Part shown: piece by piece, positions 16,093-22,266 of the stretch
How the letters are laid out: each line of letters starts with the position of its first letter
Numbering within the stretch: position 1 is the first letter of the stretch
The notes under the pieces: generated by a model
Told to the model about the DNA's origin: nothing
Seen by the model: only the letters and a program-made list of their open reading frames with translations
Databases searched by the model: none
Position numbers and translations under genes: made by a program
Virus record (IMG/VR): IMGVR_UViG_3300010885_034796
Location: 1-49,081 of that record
Length of the DNA: 49,081 nucleotides
Reading direction: 5' to 3' (one strand)
Source of the DNA: a virus

Positions 16093-16224
16093 ATGAATAT
16101 CGCCACGATAGCCGTAATTTCTCTTATTGTGATTTATGGCATAACTTTCTTCTTAATGTCGCCAATTGGTAAAAATATTATGGTTTTCATCTTTGATTAC
16201 AAATATAGAAACCCTAATGGCTGA
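16093..16224 (+). CDS. Small membrane protein
   Basis: This 43-residue protein (MNIATIAVISLIVIYGITFF, then LMSPIGKNIMVFIFDYKYRNPNG) has one long N-terminal membrane helix and a short basic tail. GGAGGG precedes the ATG. It overlaps the next gene by eight bases, which points to a two-gene operon. No family was recognised. Confidence 0.6.
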   Translation: MNIATIAVISLIVIYGITFFLMSPIGKNIMVFIFDYKYRNPNG

Positions 16225-16480
16225 TATTAAAGAGCCTGATTATGATGAATTACGCCATTGGTGCGTATTCAGAATACCATTTGAGCATGTAGACCAAGAA
16301 ACGCACACCATATCATTAGAAATGCAAGAATGGCTGAATACTTCTTGTAGATATCAATGGGTTTTGGAAAATGTTCTTGATCGAATATATAAAAATAATA
16401 GAAGACAGATAGTATTAGCGCTCTGTATATATTTTGAAAATGATGAAGATGCTATTTTGTATCGTTTATTTTGGTCATAA
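16217..16480 (+). CDS. Unknown small protein
   Basis: This 87-residue protein starts MADIKEPDYDELRHW; the frame opens further upstream, but this ATG overlaps the end of the membrane-protein gene and suits coupling. It is rich in aromatic residues (HWCVF, YQWVLENVLDRIY, LFWS) and charged residues with two Cys. No domain was recognised. Its last 29 bases overlap the convergent gene on the other strand. Confidence 0.5.
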   Translation: MADIKEPDYDELRHWCVFRIPFEHVDQETHTISLEMQEWLNTSCRYQWVLENVLDRIYKNNRRQIVLALCIYFENDEDAILYRLFWS

Positions 16481-16781
16481 ACAAATTCATTAAATTACGC
16501 TGAGGTTGCCCTTTACTCTTTTCAAAAGAATCAACATATGATTGATCTCTTTCTGGAGACCAAAAGGATTCATATCCAGTAGCTTCTTGCCATGCTCTCC
16601 ATTTATCTGATGGCGCGCCTATGTATGATGGCTCGGCAAAATCGGTTGCAACAAACTCATCCCAATATATCTGCATTATATCGAGCATATTCTGCTTTTG
16701 ATCATCAGTAAGCATATAAAATGAATGATCGCATCGCACAGCCATGCTTATCAGTTTGCCTTGAGTGATAATGTGTTTCAT
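16452..16781 (-). CDS. Unknown protein, 109 residues
   Basis: The sequence begins MKHIITQGKLISMAVRCDHSFYML, followed by DDQKQNMLDIMQIYWDEFVA and a Trp-rich part (KWRAWQEATGYESFWSPERDQ). It looks like a small soluble helical protein. A second ATG at residue 13 is also possible. No family was recognised. A bidirectional terminator lies about 20 bases upstream of its start. Confidence 0.5.
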   Translation of the reverse strand: MKHIITQGKLISMAVRCDHSFYMLTDDQKQNMLDIMQIYWDEFVATDFAEPSYIGAPSDKWRAWQEATGYESFWSPERDQSYVDSFEKSKGQPQRNLMNLFMTKINDTK

Positions 16782-16800
16782 TTTTGTTCTCTATTGTAAA

Positions 16801-16830
16801 AAAAGGTTAGCGAATAATCACTAACCTTTT
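16801..16830. terminator. Bidirectional terminator
   Basis: AAAAGGTTAG pairs with CTAACCTTTT around a 10-base loop, with T runs on both strands. It can end the tail-collar gene on the minus strand. Confidence 0.75.
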
Positions 16831-16863
16831 TATCTATAAGTATTATAAACTGGCTCTCTTAGT

Positions 16864-17127
16864 TTATGGGCGCATAGGATAGATGCCTTCAACAAATACT
16901 AAAGCACGAGGTCCGTTATTCCAGTTTGAATCTTTTTCACCATTAATAATGGGCCGCAGGTCTGGTAGACAAAAGTTATGCTGCCCATCTCCACCATATC
17001 GTGTACTCATAAGTGAAAATAAGGCTTGATACTGATTAATTGGCAAAGATTGCCCATTTGCTTCCAAAGTTCCTTGTGGGGCAAATTCTGTTGCCATCCA
17101 GATAATTGATGCTAGGTATGCTTCCAT
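16864..17127 (-). CDS. Tail-collar domain protein, short
   Basis: This 87-residue protein is almost only a phage tail collar (MdpB-type) domain: FAPQGTLEANGQSLPINQYQALFSLM, then STRYGGDGQHNFCLPDLRP. In longer phage proteins this domain caps or oligomerises short tail fibres. As a stand-alone unit it may be a fibre tip, an adaptor or a remnant. AAAGAAAG precedes the ATG and the tRNA gene lies just upstream on the same strand. Confidence 0.75.
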   Translation of the reverse strand: MEAYLASIIWMATEFAPQGTLEANGQSLPINQYQALFSLMSTRYGGDGQHNFCLPDLRPIINGEKDSNWNNGPRALVFVEGIYPMRP

Positions 17128-17166
17128 AATTTATTCTTTCTTTAGATAAGATTGTACTTAAAAAAA

Positions 17167-17242
17167 TGGTGCCCCCAACAGGATTCGAACCCATGACATC
17201 CAGTTTACAAAACTGGCGCTCTACCAACTGAGCTATAGGGGC
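17167..17242 (-). tRNA. tRNA-Thr (anticodon UGU)
   Basis: The minus strand folds as a complete 76-base tRNA: acceptor GCCCCTA pairing with TGGGGGC, D arm AGCTCAGTTGGTAGAGC, anticodon stem CCAGT/ACTGG with loop TTTGTAA (anticodon TGT), T arm GGGTTCGAATCC, and a genome-encoded CCA end. TGT reads ACA threonine codons. It lies opposite and just upstream of the threonyl-tRNA synthetase operon. Confidence 0.95.
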
Positions 17243-17292
17243 ATTGTTATTAACATAGCAGTATATTTATACAAACGCAATATATTTTTTTG

Positions 17293-17320
17293 TTGAAATT
17301 ATAAAAAAACCATATATTAT
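17293..17320 (+). promoter_or_regulatory. Sigma70-like promoter for the ThrRS operon
   Basis: TTGAAA, a 16-base spacer and TATTAT lie just before GGAGAG and the ATG at 17346. Confidence 0.6.
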
Positions 17321-17345
17321 TTTTCATTCAAATGGAGAGTTCGCA

Positions 17346-17690
17346 ATGAGCATCAAGGCGCATATAAAACAAGCTGATTTAATGAAAGCATTAGATCGTG
17401 CTGAAGAAGGGTATAACGCTATCTTAGTCAAAAACTTGGCGGAAGATGATGAAGAAATTAAAAAATTCATCGAAAAACATAAAAAAGGAATGTTTTGGTG
17501 GAAAAGAGATTTAACTAAAGACGAAGCCTTATCAAGAATGGTTTATGCCAACTATTGGCGTTTTAACTCAACTGAGACCGGATATGCTATTTCAGAAGTT
17601 CAGTATTTGCGAAATATGCTGAAATCTGAAAAATTGTATGATATAGTTCTCAACAAGTACCAATTAGAATTATTAAAGGATTACCTATGA
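17346..17690 (+). CDS. Unknown helical protein upstream of the ThrRS gene
   Basis: This 114-residue, highly charged and helical protein starts [23 protein letters not shown]. It contains [22 protein letters not shown] and ends [18 protein letters not shown]. No family was recognised. GGAGAG precedes the ATG and its TGA overlaps the ATG of the ThrRS gene (ATGA), so the two are translated together and may act together. Confidence 0.65.
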   Translation: MSIKAHIKQADLMKALDRAEEGYNAILVKNLAEDDEEIKKFIEKHKKGMFWWKRDLTKDEALSRMVYANYWRFNSTETGYAISEVQYLRNMLKSEKLYDIVLNKYQLELLKDYL

Positions 17691-18982
17691 GCGAAGAACT
17701 TCCTGAAAATGATCATCGCCGTATTGGGCGTGATCTAGGTCTGTTCCATGTACAAGAAGAAGCTGCTGGAAGTGTTTTCTGGCATGCTGACGGCTGGACA
17801 CTGTTTAGGACCATTGAAAATTATATTCGAGCAAAGCTGAAGACGGCGAATTACATTGAAGTTCGTACTCCGCAATTGTTTGATAGAAGCCTATTCGAGA
17901 AGTCCGGTCATTGGGAAAACTATGGCGATAAGATTTTTTCGACTGGAAATTTCCAAGATTTAGCATGGAAATTAAAACAAAATTTTGGTGGTTTTCCTTC
18001 TAATCCAAAGTCAGTAGATTTTAATCAACTGGATGAAATGGAATGCACGGAAGCCACGCATCTTTTTAAGCCGATGAACTGTCCCGCACATGTACAAATC
18101 TTCAATGCCGACACGGTTAGTTATCGTCAACTTCCGTTGAGAATGGCCGAATTTGGTTGCTGCCATAGAAATGAACCTTCTGGTTCTCTTCATGGTATCA
18201 TGCGAGTTCGTCAATTCACGCAGGATGATGCTCATATTTTCTGCGCGGAAGATCAGATTGTTTCTGAAACTAAATCTTTCTGTGAATTGCTTTTGGCAGT
18301 TTATAAGGATTTTGGTTTTGAAGATATCAAGATCGGGTTTTCCACTCGCCCAGAACTTCGGGCTGGTTCAGATGATGTATGGGATAGAGCCGAATCTGCT
18401 TTGGCTGAAGCGGTAAAACAAGCTGGTTTAGAATTTGAAGTATATCTTGGAGAAGGTGCCTTTTATGGCCCTAAGCTAGAGTTTGCTTTGAAGGATAATA
18501 AGGGTCGCGAATGGCAATGCGGAACTTTGCAGCTTGATTTCGTTCTACCAGAATCGTTAGATGCCAAATATGCAGGACAAGATGGAAATATGCATCGACC
18601 TGTAATGCTTCATAGAGCCATTCTTGGTTCAATGGAACGCTTCATTGGTATTTTGCTTGAACATTATGATGGTTATTTGCCAGATTGGCTAGCGCCAGTA
18701 CAAGTTGCCGTCATGACCATTAAGCCAGAAGCCGATGAATATGCACGTAAGGTTTTTAATGAGCTTGATGCTCTTGGGGTGCGGGCAATTCTCGATGTTC
18801 GAGATGAAAACGTATCACAAAAAGTTAAAGAACATAGCCTTAAGCGTATTCCATATATTCTGGCAGTCGGTGCAAGAGAAGCTGATACGGATATGGTGGC
18901 GGTTCGACGCTTTGGTGAACGAAAACAGGAATTATGGACTAGAGAAGATGCTCTAGATAATTTCAGAGAAATGCGAAAGTAA
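17687..18982 (+). CDS. thrS: Threonyl-tRNA synthetase, lacking TGS and editing domains
   Basis: This 431-residue class II synthetase would charge tRNA with threonine. It starts at the point where the core of bacterial ThrRS begins ([29 protein letters not shown]), so the N-terminal TGS and editing domains (over 200 residues in E. coli) are absent. The zinc ligands are present: Cys132 (MNCPAH), His183 (DDAHIFC) and His309 (VMLHR). Motif 2 has Arg161 ([12 protein letters not shown]) and motif 3 has Arg318 ([13 protein letters not shown]). Residues 335-431 form the anticodon-binding domain. An insert of about 40 residues (85-125) precedes MNCPAH. It is followed by a YqeY gene and faces a tRNA-Thr gene. 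Confidence 0.9.
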   Translation: MSEELPENDHRRIGRDLGLFHVQEEAAGSVFWHADGWTLFRTIENYIRAKLKTANYIEVRTPQLFDRSLFEKSGHWENYGDKIFSTGNFQDLAWKLKQNFGGFPSNPKSVDFNQLDEMECTEATHLFKPMNCPAHVQIFNADTVSYRQLPLRMAEFGCCHRNEPSGSLHGIMRVRQFTQDDAHIFCAEDQIVSETKSFCELLLAVYKDFGFEDIKIGFSTRPELRAGSDDVWDRAESALAEAVKQAGLEFEVYLGEGAFYGPKLEFALKDNKGREWQCGTLQLDFVLPESLDAKYAGQDGNMHRPVMLHRAILGSMERFIGILLEHYDGYLPDWLAPVQVAVMTIKPEADEYARKVFNELDALGVRAILDVRDENVSQKVKEHSLKRIPYILAVGAREADTDMVAVRRFGERKQELWTREDALDNFREMRK

Positions 18983-19004
18983 CTTCTAGTAAAGGAATTG
19001 AACA

Positions 19005-19520
19005 ATGTCTTTAATTGTTGATATCAAAGACCGACTTCTCGATGCGCGTAAGCACAATGACGTTGTAGCCAAGGAACTTTTGTCAACTTTGTTGGGGGAA
19101 GCTTCTTTAATCAGTGAAGAAGATTTCAAGGCAGGGAATACCACCCCTACCGATGAAAAGGTAATGGCAACAATTCGTAAGTTTCTGAAAAATGCTTTAG
19201 AAATGAAGCGTATTCAAGATTCAGAATTCGAGCGCGTTATTGGTCATTCTCGCTATGATGGAAAAACTTACCTAATGGGCGAAGGTCATCGCGAATTTAT
19301 GGAAAAGTTTGTTCCTAAGATGCAGGCAACTGATCGTGAAATCGAAATTCTGAACGAATATCTTCCTAAACAAATGACGGAAGATGAATTGCGGTCAGTG
19401 ATTTCAGATTTTAAGGCAGAAAATATTGGGGCTAATGTTGGATCGATTATGTCGTTCCTAAAAACTCAATATGCTGGCTTATATGATGGGAAAATGGCAA
19501 GTCAACTTGCTAAAGAATAA
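19005..19520 (+). CDS. yqeY: GatB/YqeY domain protein
   Basis: This 171-residue protein matches the YqeY family, related to the C-terminal tRNA-binding part of the GatB amidotransferase subunit. Typical pieces are LLDARKHNDVVAKELLSTLLGEA near the start, ATIRKFLKNALE, EIEILNEYLPKQMTEDEL, and the C-terminal GSIMSFLKTQYAGLYDGKMASQLAKE. Family members bind tRNA-related partners, but their exact role is not settled. AAAGGA lies about ten bases before the ATG, 22 bases after thrS, so this is one operon. The pairing with tRNA-Thr and ThrRS suggests a tRNA-handling role. Confidence 0.8.
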   Translation: MSLIVDIKDRLLDARKHNDVVAKELLSTLLGEASLISEEDFKAGNTTPTDEKVMATIRKFLKNALEMKRIQDSEFERVIGHSRYDGKTYLMGEGHREFMEKFVPKMQATDREIEILNEYLPKQMTEDELRSVISDFKAENIGANVGSIMSFLKTQYAGLYDGKMASQLAKE

Positions 19521-19535
19521 AACCCAAACTTAAAT

Positions 19536-19570
19536 CCAGTCCATATGCTGTAAATAAGCGTATGGGCTGG
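19536..19570 (+). promoter_or_regulatory. Hairpin hiding a start codon, with late box TGTAAATA in its loop
   Basis: CCAGTCCATA (19536-19545) pairs with TATGGGCTGG (19561-19570), with one wobble. The right arm contains the ATG of the next gene (19562). The loop holds the late-type box TGTAAATA (19549-19556), followed by five bases and the ATG. RNA read through from thrS-yqeY would bury the start codon; RNA begun at the late box would lack the left arm. Confidence 0.5.
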
Positions 19571-19957
19571 AAATATTTTATTAAAAAGATAAATGAATTT
19601 AATGATTTGGTTGCTTTAAAAGCAACTCTAATCATAGCGACCATGTGGTGTGTATATGCGTTTGCTGTAATGGTTATGATACCATTCTTTATTCCATCGA
19701 CTACTAGTATCATTCAGTTTATTTCATCCGCATTTTTGCAATTACTTTTCCTACCCTTGATTATGGTGGGACAAGATGTTCAGGGCAGAAAATCAGAAGC
19801 CCGCGCACAACAAGATCATGAAACTATTATGGCTGAAATGGCAGAATTAAAGGCCATTCATAAAGATTTACATACAGTTATGGCATCTAATGGCATGATT
19901 TGCATTAATTGCTCAAACTCCATAGTACAATCCGATAATTTAGATATTTCAAAATAG
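19562..19957 (+). CDS. Small membrane protein with cytoplasmic coiled tail (DUF1003-like)
   Basis: This 131-residue protein has two membrane helices (about residues 20-44 and 48-69; LIIATMWCVYAFAVMVMIPFF and IIQFISSAFLQLLFLPLIMV). GQDVQGRKSEARAQQDHETIMAEMAELKAI follows, a charged helix seen in DUF1003-type proteins of bacteria and phages. The C-terminal part has CINC, two closely spaced cysteines. There is no Shine-Dalgarno; the start is set by the late box and five-base spacing. Function unknown; a membrane-anchored regulator or transporter-like protein is possible. Confidence 0.65.
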   Translation: MGWKYFIKKINEFNDLVALKATLIIATMWCVYAFAVMVMIPFFIPSTTSIIQFISSAFLQLLFLPLIMVGQDVQGRKSEARAQQDHETIMAEMAELKAIHKDLHTVMASNGMICINCSNSIVQSDNLDISK

Positions 19958-19965
19958 TATAAATA
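19958..19965 (+). promoter_or_regulatory. Late promoter box TATAAATA placed for a leaderless mRNA
   Basis: TATAAATA is followed by AGTTT and the ATG at 19971. No Shine-Dalgarno is present. Confidence 0.65.
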
Positions 19966-19970
19966 AGTTT

Positions 19971-20198
19971 ATGAAAATATTAGAAATTATTGGCGAAGGA
20001 TATAAAAAGGATCATAAGTGCAAAACTCCTGATTCTATATATTCGTCTTCTATTTCCAAACGTACAGTAAAAATGTCTGTAAAAACTCCTATGGATATAG
20101 AACTTTCTAAAAAAGAAGCTAATGATTTAGAGTCAGACCTTCACTATGCTATAGAAAAAGTATTAGCTCGTCTCTTTAAAGATGATAAGAAGTCTTAG
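19971..20198 (+). CDS. Small protein with capsid-targeting-like N-terminus
   Basis: This 75-residue protein begins MKILEIIGE followed by GYKKDH, which fits a capsid-targeting peptide with an IxE cut after residue 9. The mature part would be a basic then amphipathic polypeptide (RTVKMSVKTPMDIELSKKEANDLESDLHYAIEK) with a lysine-rich end. T4 internal proteins are small and basic in the same way. A perfect TATAAATA box with five-base spacing precedes it. No family was recognised. Confidence 0.6.
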   Translation: MKILEIIGEGYKKDHKCKTPDSIYSSSISKRTVKMSVKTPMDIELSKKEANDLESDLHYAIEKVLARLFKDDKKS

Positions 20199-20200
20199 CT

Positions 20201-20395
20201 TTATTTTCCGAACTTTTTCCACGCAGTTGCGTATAATACTTCTTCACCTCTTTTTCCGTAACGTTTTTTAAAATCTTTTTTGTTTTTCTTTATAAAACGT
20301 TCTGCTTCGGAACTTTCAGGAGCAACTTCATCTAAGCCTTTTTTGCCTAGAATTATCATATCTTTTGATTTTTCAAAAATTTCTTTTGCACGCAT
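20201..20395 (-). CDS. Small basic phage protein (KKxYGKRGEEVLYATAWKKFG type)
   Basis: This 64-residue protein starts MRAKEIFEKSKDM (a possible IxE targeting site after residue 8). Its core is AERFIKKNKKDFKKRYG, then KRGEEVLYATAWKKFGK, a pattern I recall as the C-terminal piece of many small phage proteins, some fused to structural or internal proteins. It is strongly basic. TATAAATA plus five bases precedes the ATG and there is no Shine-Dalgarno. It converges with the previous gene with two bases between them. Confidence 0.65.
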   Translation of the reverse strand: MRAKEIFEKSKDMIILGKKGLDEVAPESSEAERFIKKNKKDFKKRYGKRGEEVLYATAWKKFGK

Positions 20396-20400
20396 ATTTG

Positions 20401-20408
20401 TATTTATA
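20401..20408 (-). promoter_or_regulatory. Late promoter box TATAAATA placed for a leaderless mRNA
   Basis: On the minus strand TATAAATA is followed by CAAAT and the ATG at 20395. Confidence 0.65.
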
Positions 20409-20464
20409 AGACCAATTATCTCATATATTAATTCAATAGTTATACAATACCAAATTATAGTGTA

Positions 20465-20492
20465 TTGACATATTAACGATTAATGTTATATT
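20465..20492 (+). promoter_or_regulatory. Sigma70-like promoter for the DUF805-like gene
   Basis: TTGACA, a 16-base spacer and TATATT precede ACAGGAG and the ATG at 20518. Confidence 0.7.
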
Positions 20493-20517
20493 TTTCCATC
20501 AAAACAGGAGAAGTATA

Positions 20518-20889
20518 ATGTCTTTTTTAAAAATCTTTAGTCTAAACGGTCGCACCACTAATATCATTTTTATTCTTACGTATGTTTTGGCTTACGTTCT
20601 TAAAATTCCTGTTATCATTGCGGCACAATATCTTCCATATACGTTTATGTCGGACTTTGTGACATCTCTTTCTAAGATTCTTGCAATCTATATAGTTTTT
20701 GCAGCAGCATCTAGACGCCTTAATGATATTAATTTGCCGAGATTCATTGCAATTTTTCTATGTATGCCATTCGCACTTAGACATTTTGTTAATTTTACAA
20801 ATTTTGCTGAATTTGGTATGTTTGCTTTAGAAATTTTTGCAGTTTTATTTTTGAGTGTTAGCAAATCTAAAGAAACTACCAGTCAGTAA
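20518..20889 (+). CDS. Membrane protein, DUF805-like
   Basis: This 123-residue protein has about four hydrophobic segments (residues 14-34, 46-62, 74-90, 95-115). The motif ASRRLNDINLPRFIAIFL resembles the RRLHDxxxSG signature of the DUF805 membrane family, though the protein is short. The start SFLKIFSLNGRTT also fits the GR-rich N-terminus of that family. It has its own host-type promoter and ribosome site, so early expression is likely. Function unknown; a host-membrane modifier is one guess. Confidence 0.6.
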   Translation: MSFLKIFSLNGRTTNIIFILTYVLAYVLKIPVIIAAQYLPYTFMSDFVTSLSKILAIYIVFAAASRRLNDINLPRFIAIFLCMPFALRHFVNFTNFAEFGMFALEIFAVLFLSVSKSKETTSQ

Positions 20890-21216
20890 ATGAATCCGTA
20901 TAACGTAAATACCGATATAGTCCGAATTACCTATGCAGGGTATAATTCGGACTATTATTGTTTCAGAGTGCATATTAGTGATTTTGAGACAATGGTCGCG
21001 CATATGAAACAAGCAGAAATAAGTGAATGGCTTTTTAATAATGCCACCGAATGGTTCATGGGAAATGATTTTCCATATCCAGACCATCCAAAAATATTCT
21101 TTGAGAATTCAAAAAAGAAAGATGTTTTTGTAATTTTTAAAAACTTTACAGATACTGTTCTTTTTGAAAATAATTTCAAAGTTAGTGGAATAACGCCATC
21201 AATGCTAAATCCCTAA
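20890..21216 (+). CDS. Unknown protein, 108 residues
   Basis: The ATG follows the stop of the membrane-protein gene (TAAATG), so translation is coupled. The sequence is aromatic-rich (YAGYNSDYYCFRVHISDFE, EWLFNNATEWFMGNDFPYPDHPK, FVIFKNFTD) and looks like a small alpha/beta soluble protein. No family was recognised. A perfect 13-bp inverted repeat lies inside its 5' coding part. Confidence 0.55.
   Translation: MNPYNVNTDIVRITYAGYNSDYYCFRVHISDFETMVAHMKQAEISEWLFNNATEWFMGNDFPYPDHPKIFFENSKKKDVFVIFKNFTDTVLFENNFKVSGITPSMLNP
20917..20955 (+). repeat. Perfect 13-bp inverted repeat inside a coding region
   Basis: ATAGTCCGAATTA (20917-20929) and TAATTCGGACTAT (20943-20955) are exact reverse complements around a 13-base loop, about 30 bases into the gene. 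It could form an mRNA hairpin or be a binding site for a dimeric protein. Confidence 0.6.
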
Positions 21217-21254
21217 TATACATAACCTACTAATATTTGAATATGCATATCTTC

Positions 21255-21287
21255 TATAAATAATATCACCACAAAATAGGGTGATAT
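21255..21287 (+). promoter_or_regulatory. Late promoter overlapping a hairpin that masks the ribosome site
   Basis: TATAAATA (21255-21262) is followed at once by ATATCACC (21263-21270), which pairs perfectly with GGTGATAT (21280-21287). The right arm includes the GGGTGA that would be the Shine-Dalgarno for the ATG at 21291. A start about six bases after the box would fall inside the left arm, so late RNA could not form the hairpin. This is the T4 gene e/soc arrangement. Confidence 0.6.
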
Positions 21288-21290
21288 ATT

Positions 21291-22160
21291 ATGGAAATTA
21301 GAACAACAAAGAGATATGGATGGCGTCCAGACTTGCCGGATTATAGAGATTGGGCATATGCTAATACGCATTATAAAGATTGGGCCTATTCTAATAGACA
21401 TTTATTGGGCGCGGTAGTTGCTCCCATAGACACTTCCCCTGAACATGCTGTTATTCATACATCAAATGGTCCTGTAGTAGTGCCTGAACCCGATGCGGTA
21501 ATAACCGTATTACCAGAAGCAATAAGTATGCGTTCTAAAATGCCACCAGTATGGAATCAAGGACAACTAGGAAGTTGTACTGCTATGGCTGCTTCTGCAT
21601 TATTTCAATATGCACACGGTGATGGTCCATATTCCGTTTTACATATATACTATTATGAGCGTTTATTAGAAGGAACGGTAAATATTGATTCTGGTGCGCA
21701 AATAAGAGACGCCATTCAAGTATTAGCAAATACGGGAGTTGGTCTTGATAAAGATTGGCCATATGTTATTTCTAATTTTGCAGTACAACCACCATTAATC
21801 GAACTAATGGAGGCCACACAAAATAAGGCAATTTCATATTCTCGATTAGAACCTTCGGAATATCGTCTTTGCCTTGCACAAGGTCATCCATTTATTATAG
21901 GAATTACCGTTTATAGTAGTTTTGAAACTCCTGAAGTCGCCGTGAGTGGAATAGTTCCTATGCCGCAGGCCGGAGATAAAATGATGGGCGGACATGCGGT
22001 TTGTGTTGTTGGATATAATAACAATATAAATGGCAAAAAATATTATGAAGTTAGAAATTCTTGGGGAGAAACTTGGGGAGATCAGGGGTATTTCTGGATT
22101 CCTGCCGAGTATCTCGAAAATCCAAATTTAGCCACAGATGCGTGGACAATTAGGAAATAA
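21291..22160 (+). CDS. Papain-like (C1) cysteine peptidase
   Basis: This 289-residue protein has the papain triad: Cys96 in NQGQLGSCTAMAASALF, His235 in GGHAVCVVGYN and Asn256 in VRNSWGETWGDQGYFWIPAEYL. The usual Trp after the catalytic Cys is Thr here. There is no signal peptide, so it acts in the cell or in the virion. Residues 1-40 contain a short repeat (DYRDWAYANTHYKDWAYSNRH), typical of the N-terminal part of bacterial C1 proteins found without a classical propeptide. A hairpin-controlled late promoter precedes it and a strong hairpin follows. Targets are unknown; virion protein processing or a host protein are options. Confidence 0.85.
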   Translation: MEIRTTKRYGWRPDLPDYRDWAYANTHYKDWAYSNRHLLGAVVAPIDTSPEHAVIHTSNGPVVVPEPDAVITVLPEAISMRSKMPPVWNQGQLGSCTAMAASALFQYAHGDGPYSVLHIYYYERLLEGTVNIDSGAQIRDAIQVLANTGVGLDKDWPYVISNFAVQPPLIELMEATQNKAISYSRLEPSEYRLCLAQGHPFIIGITVYSSFETPEVAVSGIVPMPQAGDKMMGGHAVCVVGYNNNINGKKYYEVRNSWGETWGDQGYFWIPAEYLENPNLATDAWTIRK

Positions 22161-22174
22161 ATTCTCAAATAAAA

Positions 22175-22208
22175 AGAACCGATTGGACTCACCCATCCAA
22201 TCGGTTCT
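22175..22208. terminator. Convergent terminator between peptidase and terminase
   Basis: AGAACCGATTGGA pairs perfectly with TCCAATCGGTTCT (13 bp, 8-base loop). The T run is on the minus strand, so it best fits termination of the large terminase transcript. Confidence 0.8.
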
Positions 22209-22266
22209 AAGAGGAGATTATTTATGGCAGAGATATTATTCTCTATAAGTATTTATCATAAAAGTG

